From: Vitis vinifera
Taxonomy: Eukaryota; Streptophyta; Magnoliopsida; Vitales; Vitaceae
Direction of reading: 5' to 3'
Length of the DNA: 64,000 nucleotides
NCBI RefSeq assembly: GCF_030704535.1
Contig: NC_081810.1
Location: 5,365,501 to 5,429,500, forward strand
The position numbers were made by a program, and so were the translations under genes. The notes beneath the pieces are model-generated. The model saw nothing but the letters and a program-made list of their open reading frames with translations, ran no database searches and had not been told where the DNA came from. Of this stretch, positions 50,400-61,500 are shown piece by piece. The first letter of the stretch is position 1, and every line of letters begins with the position of its first letter.

Positions 50400-51282
50400 C
50401 AGACAAACTAGGGACACGTGGCTTCGATGAATTGAAAATGGCCCAGCCGCCTAACATGATTAACATGTCGAATTGTCGAGTGATTAAATTGATAACGAAG
50501 GCCACGATGTTGATGCACACGAGCTTGTCACGTGATGGCGTCAACAGTGTTATTAGTTAGGGGTGTAAACAGTGGGGATGGCAAAAAAATGATTCTGTTG
50601 GATACAATTTAATTTAAAATTTAAGTTTAATTTATTTTTAAAAATAATTATAACTCCCGTGTCCAAGATTATAAAATACAAAGAAATTTGTAAAAAAAAA
50701 AATCACTAATTTATGTTTTTATACATAATTTAATAAAAAATTATAATTCTTTTAACCTTTTCGTTATTCTTATATTTATTATTTATCTATTTTATTTTTA
50801 TTAAATTTTATGAAACTAAAATAAAAAATAATTAATTTACATTTTAAGACATCCTATTATTTCCGAAAAAATATGTAACAATTGCTTTTCATATTTAGAC
50901 ATTCTATTAGTTGTAATAACGTTATTGAAAGTTTTGTTTTCTCAAAATCTGTTCTCCCCTCTACTGATCTTGTCTCTCATAAATGAATCAAAATCATGCC
51001 ATTTAGATCCACATTTTCGTTGAAGCGTGAATGAAAATGAATACGAAGAGGGAGACATGGGAGCCGACAAATTCAACCAAGTTTAGACGCCACGTGACAG
51101 CAAACCTGCTTATAACATGCATGAGTGGCACGTGTAACTTCCAAACATGAAAACGCACACGCGTAGAAGGAGCGAACCTCTTCAAAAGATACCGAGGAAG
51201 TTTAGCTGCATCCTTTTCGTAACGGCGATCTGAAACTTTCCATCAAAACACCATCTCCAATCAGTGAGTTTTGAGGACAAAA
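50400..51282. promoter_or_regulatory. Divergent promoter spacer with four CACGTG boxes
   Basis: The Sec14-like gene (minus) and the VOC gene (plus) diverge from here. CACGTG occurs at 50415-50420, 50529-50534, 51091-51096 and 51129-51134, the last two 38 bp apart and within 200 bp of the VOC start. Each pair lies near one gene, with an AT-rich core (50.58-50.95 kb) between. These are G-box cores for bZIP/bHLH factors. Regulation by light, stress or ABA would be inference. Confidence 0.45.
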
Positions 51283-52006
51283 ATGGCCTCCAACCCTAGT
51301 CCAGCTTTTGCCTACGTGGTTTTGTACGTGAAGGACGTAGCCAAATCCACTGCTTTCTACGCAAAAGCCTTCGGCTGCAACGTTCGTCGCTTGGACGAAT
51401 CCCACAGGTAGATGTAAAAAGAGTTAAAAAAAAAGTAGACCCTGAATATGGGGAATAATGGTTGATTGTTTGATTGGTAGATGGGGGGAGCTGGAGAGCG
51501 GAAAGACAACCATAGCATTCACGCCGGTGCACCAACGAGAGACGGACCGCATCACGGGCGCAGTGCAGGACCCATGGTCCGGCCGGGAGCGACCCCCGGT
51601 TGAGCTTTGCTTCGCTTATGTGGACGTTGACGCTGCCTACAAGGTATATAAATATTCACTTGCTTTAATAGGAAACTGTTATCTTCATTCAAAAAGGAAG
51701 AATTATATTCATGAATTAGGAATTTTTTTATATTGACGAAATTACAATGATCCATGAAAATACGTAACTTAGATAAATAGTGTAAATTTGCCCTTTGATG
51801 TTTGGAATATGATGTGATTTGTGAATGTAACTGAGTTGTTGATTGGACAATGGGTTCAGAGGGCGGTGGAGAATGGAGCAATGTCAGTGAGCGAGCCAGA
51901 GGAAAAAGAGTGGGGGCAGAAGGTTGGATACGTTCGCGACATAGATGGCATTGTGGTGAGAATGGGAAGCCATGTGAGCCCACCTAAGCAATATCACCAA
52001 GATTGA
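51283..52006 (+). CDS. Glyoxalase/VOC-fold protein
   Basis: Three exons (51283-51407, 51481-51643, 51860-52006) splice to 144 residues. The protein starts MASNPSPAFAYVVLYVKDVA and continues FYAKAFGCNVRRLDES. The second exon gives WGELESGKTTIAFTP and VELCFAYVDVDAAYK; the third gives GQKVGYVRDIDGIVVRMGSH. The paired beta-alpha-beta-beta-beta units, the strand 'VLYVKDV..S..FY', and the closing 'YVRDIDGIVVRMGS' are the vicinal-oxygen-chelate fold of glyoxalase I, bleomycin-resistance proteins and dioxygenases. The length fits a single-domain VOC protein. Metal ligands of glyoxalase I are not clearly all present, so I do not assign that enzyme. Converges with the UBC gene 510 bp downstream. Confidence 0.87.
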
Positions 52007-52515
52007 TAAATGAGTGAACCCCTTCCGCCTCTGCTTTCCTTTGTTTGTTTCGTCTCTGGTGATTGGACGAGATATACAGGGCATTTGCACTGTATTAGTA
52101 ATAAAATGAAGCAGATATGCTTGAAGCCCTGAAATCCTTGGTATGGAAACAAACTGGTGTCTTCAATATTCAATAAGAATGAGTAGTTTTCATTTCTGCA
52201 CACGATCGAGTGAAATGGCATTGGGTTTTTTATATCAAGTCTAAACTTTTCTGAATTTAAATTCAGATTAATGCAAAAGAGAGGGCTTCGCAAAAAGCAA
52301 AAAGTTCATTATCAGAACTTGACATTATGGACTCACACCCAATATTAACAAACCCATTTGAATACAGAGATGTTCGAGTTTGCAATAAGTACTCAGCCAC
52401 GCAGAGAATTAAGAACTAAATAAATAGATGGACGCAAGACCTTTTATGATATGGAAATTCTACAACCGATACAATTTCCGGTGAACCCAACAAAGTAAGA
52501 AGCTGTGCCTGCAGT

Positions 52516-55500
52516 TTAAAACATTTCTTGTGACCGTCTCACACATCTGCTCACCTTTTTCTTGAATTCATCCCTCCTATCTCTCCATTCCTTCTGCAAT
52601 TATATAGAGACGCCAATACAGGTAAGAAAAAAAAGCTTCATTGATCCAAATTTCTTTATATTCCATGAAAGGAAAAAAAAAATAATACAAATATTAAACA
52701 TGATACAGCTAAAAGCCAGTATATGATAAATATGCCTGCTGGCCAAGAAGTTCACACAGATAAATAAGGATTCAGAAGATCAAAAGTATAATGTAAAGGG
52801 CAATTCAGATTTTTAAACACTTGTACAAAAGATCGCTAAATGCGGTGAATTCTGGGTGTCTAGATGGACAAAAAAATTGACCAGGACTGCAGAATCATTC
52901 TGATTAAATATTCGAACAGCCATTCAAAACAAGGACAACCCTTTTTCCCAAATACTAAAATGAGAAATGGTCATGGGGCACGTCGATACATCCTAATACT
53001 TCAGCGTGTCTAAAATAACAGCCTTTGCTCTCAACTTGAAGAAGATGTGCATTTAATGTTTGTACCGGAGTATATTACTAAAGGACCATAAACCACATTC
53101 CATTGACCTAAAGGACCATAGCTGTCAATGGAATAATTGGAAGAAACTAGGGATTGGAAAATAAGTGAATAAGAAGAATCAAACGTAGGTAAGGAAACAC
53201 AAGTGCATAGATGAAGCATATTACTAAGCATTATGAGATGAAGAATCAAAAGTAGGTAAGGAAACACAAGAGTGCATGGATGAAGCATATTGCTAAGCAT
53301 TATGAGAAGATGGGTTGAAAAAGATTCCAACCATCCATTACAATTTAAAAAAAAAGTGGTAAATAGTTCAAACTATCTATCACAAAGCTAAAATAAAAGC
53401 AAGCTTCTGATAGCATTTGAAATACCAAAACAAATTTGAGGAATAAAAACTCTAAAACACAGAAGTACAAAGATGCAATGGAAAAAAGAATAAAATGAGC
53501 TTCATCGATCACGTTGCAAGGATATGCCGCTTCCTGCTTTTGAAGCCAGCATTCTTGGAAGCACAATTTGCAACCCCTTGTGCACTTCCAATATCTCTGA
53601 AAAAGATTTACAATTCATCCGTAAGATTATAAATGCAGAGTCTAGTCTCCACATATAAAAGGCAACATGAACAAAGCCATATGCAGGGATAAATCTTACC
53701 CAGCCGGTAGAAGATGTCCTAACATTAAAAGAGTACTCAGTTGACTGGTTGGCAATTAGAGAGATAGTGTAAGCTTTTAAAACATCAAAAGAAGTATCAA
53801 GGACTGGATGGACAGTAGAATTAAGAGGTTTCTGCACCAACCCTATGGTTATGAATGGAAGATTCACCACTAATTGAGACATACCAGTCAATCAACACCA
53901 TTTTACCAATATGTTAGTCTGAAGTCTCAATTTGAAGCGCTAGTCATTCACAACCCATATAAAGGAACTCATGACCTCAAAGGGGTTATATTCTCAATTT
54001 CAAGAATCATTCAAAAACCACATAAATCATAACCTCAGACATTCATCGGCCCAGTAAAAGAGTCAATTAACAATCCCAGTCAGTTCAACAATCTAGTCAC
54101 CTATCATGCCCATGATGTCATATGTACATAAGTGATTCCAGAATTTAAAGATAAGAGAAAAACCAGGAAGCTAGCAGAAAAACATGAATTATTTTTCCAT
54201 TTAATGAAATCAACTAAAACAACCAGAATGTAGCATATAGAAATATGAAGAATAATAGAGTTTCCCTGGCCAGCACCCTGATGCTATTTTCAGGTAAGAC
54301 TGGAAGGAAGACCAGGTGGATCTGTATGCTGCAACAGGCTCAAGCTCTAGTGAGCCAAATAAAAGTGTGAATCTCTTCATAGCAGAACTGACAAAGGATG
54401 AGCATGCATGATAGGTGAGAGTAATGGCAAGAACAAACAAACAAACATATTTGTAGGGAAAATGAGTTCCTAGGAGATTAGCAAGGGATGAGGCAACAGG
54501 ATCCCAAGTTCTAGGACTACCAAAACTAAGGACAATGGGAACCAATGAAGAGAAAATGGGTGTTGAAGCAAGTACAAGTAGAGCTGAATAGGAATATTGC
54601 TTAGGAGGTCAGCATGGTAATCACCATGCATAGCAGAAATCAGACTTGGAACCGGAGAACACCACTAACTAAAAAGGTGAAACAGCTTAGTGCCTGAACA
54701 GATGCTTGGAAGGAAGAAATACCATAGGTGGTACAAATGGTCATCCAGGGGATTATCTTCAGTTCTTTTACTGACAAAATGTTATGGATAGGGCACCTAG
54801 TATTTCTCTATGTGAAAGTTCAACTTACGCAATGGAATAGGAGATTTGATGGACCGCCTGATGCATTGCAATCAATTAATTGCCATTAGGCATGAATATG
54901 ATTTTCTATCATTTATAGCATATCCTCCATCTAGCAACAGAGATATTCGCTAGTTTGATTCCATCATCTGGCCCAAAACTGCATTCGTTGCTTCAAAAAG
55001 TTACACACTTCTTATCTCCCAGTATAAGTGATGAGGATGAATATTCAAGATATATATCAAGAAAGGGAATTAGTATTAGTTGTAATTAAAGTAAGATTAT
55101 TATTACTTGGAATTAAATTAGGATTAATATTTGTTGGAGTCTAATTAGGATTAGCTAGTTGAGTTATAATATAATTAGAATTTGAGTCATGATATGTTAT
55201 TAGAGTCCTAGTAGAATAAGTTATTAGAGTCCTAGTAGACTTTGGATTTCTTAGAGAAGCCTATAAATAGGCTAATCAATGTAAATCAAAGGAATGAATT
55301 TTGATGAATAATATTATACTTTCTTTCATTGCAAGGTTGCAACCCTCAATGGTGAGACTCCATTGATTTTCTTCTAGGTGAGACTCCTAGAAGGCCTTAG
55401 TGAGACTCTAAGGTTTTCCATCTTTTCTTCATTATTTCTTCTTTCTCTCTATTTCTTATCTTATAATTTTCTCTACCATAAAGTTTATTCCTTGTTCCTG

Positions 55501-58500
55501 TCCTTACACCCTAAAAATAAAACCCTAGCCCACCTACCCTTGAGTGTAGACAACCATCCTAGGGTTGTCCTACATCAATAAGTATTCAGCTCAACAAATT
55601 AAAGGGATCGACATTCCCTTCAACCTAAGAGAACTTAACAGCAAGAACATCATGGACTTGGTCAAAAGGTTCAACAATTATATGTTTGAGGTTGAATGTC
55701 AAAAGTTGTCGAGTCAAGTGATAGATTTGAAGAAAACTCTTCAGCTCTTCAGAAATTTTCAAGTCATTATAAAAGAACCAGCTTTGAAGAGTTCTTAGTT
55801 CCAGAAAACAAGTATTCAGGTTGGAGGAGGATCTTAAGGAGGTATTACTATGACGTTACTTTGAAAGCATTTGTTAAAGTAAAACCTCAAGAGTAATTTC
55901 AAATAAAATTTTGCTCCCAATAGTTATCCAAAGTGATACTGCACCCTAATGTGGAAAAATCATGACAAGCTTTGCCAGACAAGACCAACCTGGGACAAAA
56001 AAGTTTCTGAGAAGACCTTGGGACAAGAACCACCTAAAAATAATTCCGTAGACAGCAAGAGAACTGCTTAGGATCAAACCATCAGCAATGAAGCATTTCC
56101 AGTTAAGCACATGGTGAGGAAAGAAGCTATTATCAATGCATACTTTCCACAAAGAGATCTGAACAAGGACCCATGTCCAAGTGCAACACTGAAAGAGGCA
56201 GTTTGAAACCAAGGAGTAAGACCTAGGAACTAAAGTTTTCATTTTCTCAAGCTACAACTCCATTCCTTCTCCCTTAACAAAGCTCTAAAGAGCAAAAGCA
56301 TGAAAAAAAGGGGAAACCATGGGAACATTTTCCCTTTTTTATCATAGACCACATTTCCCTTTTTTTTTAGCTTAGACCTCCAAGGTCTCTACACCTGAAA
56401 TCATCAATCAAAGAAGGGACATCCAAGAGCTTGATGGCATGCCCATGCACAGAATTCAAGGTTAATATTGGCAACTCATCCGCTCTTCAAATAAACTAAT
56501 CACCAAGTACTCGAACAACTCCCCAGCCATTCCCCATGAATCACTAGAAAAATCCCAAGAATTAAGGAATAACTTGAACCTCCCTAACCAACCAAAAGCA
56601 AGTTACCGAGTTAACCTTCTGTTAGCACAAAAACATGCAGTCTCTCCCACTGCAACTTTATCAACTTCCCCTCTCAAGTTCCTTTTTACATGGATCATCG
56701 AAATTTCTTATGCTGACACCATCCCAGAGCCATTTTCAGAGCTGCAGGAAATGGAGACCACTGTGGACTCACTGTATCTATACCAAACCTGAGCTCTGCA
56801 GCAGACCTTAGTTCTAGCTGGCCAAACAGATTCTTCTGACACCACATTTATTTACCATACACATCTAAATCCAAAATTTATGAAATAAATTATCATAAAT
56901 AAATACCACAAAAAGTTTCAAACACAAATTCTGAAAATATTACCTACGCCTTAATGTAGTTCACAGGTATCATGACATTGACAGCATTTGGGTATGCACA
57001 TACACAAAGCATGTAAGCAGCATAGCTTGTAATTAACAAGTTCAGCCTATTGTCAACGTAGAAAAGTAAATTACAAACACCATAAATAAAGAGAAGTTGC
57101 CAAAGGAGAATTGTGGTGGCATACAACTAAGTGTCACTTACTGCAGCTTCAATGTTTGCAGGTGATTCATCATTAGGGCTGGAAAGCATCGATATGATAC
57201 TCAAAACTATACTTTCAACCTGTGACATAACATCAATGCAATAGTTGTAAGTGCATTAATATGGTCGCTAGATAGGGAAAATAATTGTCAACACACGATG
57301 ACCTTAAACTCTATAATATTTGCAACAGGAAACTCCCTTCTTCCCTCCAATGACAATGCTATTGATACCCGTAAGTCTTTTGGTTCAGTTACATTCCGTC
57401 TGTTATAACACATACTCTTTTTTTTTTTTTTTTTTTGATAAGTAAACAGGTATTGTATTAATAAAAAGGTAGACACGACGTATACATATACAAAAAACCA
57501 ATAGGGGCAATAACACAACCATCTGTTATGACATGTGTGATAAATCCTAAGTTAAATGAACAAATAGGCAAGTGTAACTTGTTTTACAGGCTAGCCAAGG
57601 ATAGGAGTTAACACCCCTTCCCACCCAATATATACATGTGTGCGTGTGTGTGTGAAAAGAATAGAAGAAAAAATAATAGAAAGAGAGAGAAAAAATAGTA
57701 AGTAGTAGATGTAGTCGCTGTGGCACAAATGCAACCATCATTCATTCATGATATTTCATTGTACCAGTTAAGTTCTTTACAAAATGATATCAACTTTAAG
57801 AAGCCTTGGATTTTCTTCCTGAAAGTTCTAGGCATCCGAGTTAAATAACTAGGTCATTATTATATTTTAATTTTTCACAATCACTTGCAGGAGAAAAAAG
57901 TGCAAACCTCATCAATTATTGAGCAACAAATAGACTTGATAGCCATGTTCTTTAGATGCAAATGCTATGAATATAAAGAAGCCTTGTACTGCCTTGACAA
58001 TCAGGTGTTTAAGGCATCATAGTTAGACAATGCTAAGTATTATGTCAAGATTTTGTAAGGTGATATATAATTTCAAATTTTCACTATCATTTATGAGATA
58101 AAACTATTTTTTCAATTGCTCCATTCTAGAAAAGAGCTTTTGACTTCAAATGATGTAGAAGACAACAGGAATATTGTATTTAATGGCATGTCAGAACAGA
58201 ACTCTAAAAGATAGTACATTAAAAAATGCAACTACAAGAGGGCCATTGATAGGGGATAAACAAAATTATTATCATGCAACTTCTTTTACAAAATTATTAA
58301 TCACAAATGTATAAATATCAACAAAGAAGATACGTTCCTTGTACCTTAAACAAAACTTACTAAAAAAAGTCAGAGCATGTTGGTGTTACATCTAGTGAGG
58401 AAGAAGACTTATTAAGGAATGAATATGAAGGGAAAATTCAAGGGGATTCATTAGGAGTAAAAATGACATTTGTTGGGCTTGCTAATTAACTGGAGGCTTT

Positions 58501-61500
58501 TATACACATTTCGAATGTATGAGCTATTTTATCGTATGTACATGGGTTGCACCCCCTTTTGCTAGCCGTTTTTAATCCATTATCTTTATTTGCTCATAAA
58601 AAAAAATGTGAGCCTTTGGGCTTCCTTTGTATACTCCATGTATACTCTGAGGGCACTGCTTTTGGTGCTTCCTCTTTTCTTTATATACATTTTTTTATCT
58701 ATAAAAAAAAAATAAAAATGTGAGGGATATTTTGTTGTTATATGCAATCTTATATAGGGATGTTGTATTTTACCATCTGACAATTTTCATTAGAAGGGCC
58801 ATTCTAAGCAATAAATAATGTTCTAAAAGGCTAAAGGTAATCTTGAGGCATTTTCCTCAAATGAGGCAAAGCGTTAACCTCGAGGCAAACAAGGCATAAG
58901 CTTCAACTTATGTACACACACACACACACAAAATCACATAAAAATATAACAACAAGCAAACTATAAATTATGATCAGAAAATTGATTGTTTGTCATTTTT
59001 AATAGTTCAAGTCTCTCTCATAGCTTCATCAAAAAGTGTCTTTGGCACCATCGTCACTATCATTAGTAAGATCCTCCAAATAATCATCATCATGTCTAAT
59101 TGTTCTATCATCTTCCCCATTAGTATTGTTGTCCACCCATTCTTCTTCTTCTTCTTCATCCACCAATTGCAATGGTTTATTTTCTTTATTTATCAGTCAT
59201 AGGATGATAATTTTTTTCTGATGGGCCTATGATGATCATTATATATGTCTAACCACTACTTAGCAAACAACTCCTCTATTTATTCTTCAAAATCTCTTTC
59301 TTTCTTTCTTTCTTTCTTTTTTTCCCCTTTTAGTAAGAGTTGAATGAAAGTTAACTAAGCTCTTATTTTTGCAAAAAAATTTAACCCCAGATGCAAAACT
59401 TATAAAGTATATACTGTAAGACTAAAAGAACTTAAAACCCATTGAATATTGAATGCAGGGTCTCTTATAAAATCTAAACTACTATTTAAAAGGAAAAAAA
59501 AAATTATTGTTTTCCAAAAATAGCCTTAATGAATTCAAACTTGTTTGGATGCCTAGGAAATACAATTACAACAAAACAAATTAAAACTTTTGACAATAAC
59601 AATGGCCCAAATTGAGTTGGAATGAAACCAAGTATGTAAATTTCTCAATTAGATCTTTCTATAAATCTTTACTTAGGGAAGTCAAAAAGCCCTTCCCGGC
59701 AAGCGTATTGTAGGGTATGTGGGCACCTACGAAGGTAGGTTTTTATGCTTGGAAGCACTTTGGGGCAAGCTTCTAATCTTGATTAACTCAAAAGGAGGGG
59801 ATAGGTTTTGTTGAATAGGTGTTTTTTTGTGCAAAGCTAAGAAAGAAACAATGAACCACCTTCTACTTCATTGTTCAAAAGCTAGAATATTGTGGTACTT
59901 AATATTTTCTCTCTTTGGAGTGGTTTGGGTGATGCACTCTTTTATGGAAGGGAATCTTTTGGGATGGCATGGCCTTTTTGTAGGGAAAAAGCAGAGAAAA
60001 GCCCTAAATATGTTTGTTTTGAATTGTTTGGAGGGAAACGAATAGGAGGTCATTTTTAATGATATTGAGTAGTTAGACCAAACAATCAAATCTAATTATA
60101 TGTATGCTTTTGTGAATTGGGTTAGGGCATACATAAAGTACCATTCAATGTCTAATAGATCTTGTAGATGGGTTGTGCTTCAAGTAAGGAGAGGGTGCCT
60201 TTTTGTTTGTCCTCTTCTCGCTTAGATTGGACATTTATTGTATATATTGTATGTGCTTTGGTGCATCTCCTTTTAGGCGCTTTCAATACTAATGCTCATT
60301 TGGCTATAAAAAAAAAAGCCCCAAATTTCAATCTTTTCTTCTTAGGCCCATGGAGCAAACGCATCCACTCCCAAGGATTTTCAAAATTCAGCTCTTTTGC
60401 CCATAGGAATGCCCACCAATCAAATTGAGGCGATTGTCATGCAGGGCATTGAAACTTGTCATGAATTGACAACCTTAAAAGTCAACTATAAAGACATCAC
60501 TTAGATAACAAGTTATCACCCCCTACAGATAAGAAGGTTACTTTATTGAATGGATTATACTCACATCCTTACAACATGCCACTCAGCTAAAAACCTTCAC
60601 ACAACATGATGTGTTTCTTCTTATTCATTTCAATTTATTTATTCCAATGAGATGAGTGGTATATGCTTTGTTACTCTATTTGTAGGACTGATATGATGTT
60701 TTGTCGTTTGTTATTAAAGAATTTATAGTTAAAACTTAATTACAGCCAATCAAGTTCATGGGGACTTGATGTCATGTTGCTCTTTTCCCTTTTCTAGCCC
60801 TAATCGATACACATAATAATAAAGATTTGCTATTTTTTTATGTTTTTAGATATAATAAATTGTGTTTAGATAAGAAATTTTTCAACACAAACCCTAATTT
60901 CAACTTCAAGGAATGATATTTGAACAGATGTGAGGACATTAACATCACCTGAATGAATATTGATTTGTCTTTTCCTTAAATAAGTTGCCTTCTATCATCT
61001 TTATTTTGTTTTCAAAAAATTAGAGATTTATTTTTGTATGGTAATATCATTTCATCTAATTACAATTTTTTTTAAAATATATATATATATATTTTTATGG
61101 AAGAATCATATAATGACTAATTATATCATTTTTAAAAAATTATAGTAATATAAGTTGCAATTATGTACATACTTTATTCAAGTAATATAAGTTGCAATTT
61201 TTTTCTCTTCTATTTTTGCCTTTTTATTCCTCAAAACGTTTACCATTTACAATGAGTTTTAAAAGTGAACAATAAACAAAATGTTCCATAGCTTATGATA
61301 TACTTTCTTATCACAACTTATTTAATACTAATGTTCAGTAATTTTATTTAGAGCCTGATGTTATTAATTCGAGTCCATTAAGATGTCCAGTTGGTTAGAA
61401 GGAATGCTAGGATGTATAGTAGGGGCGCAAAGTCCTAAGCTTGATTCTTGTTGTTGGTTCAATGCTTTGGATTACCTAATGTTGTTGTAGTGGGTGCAAT

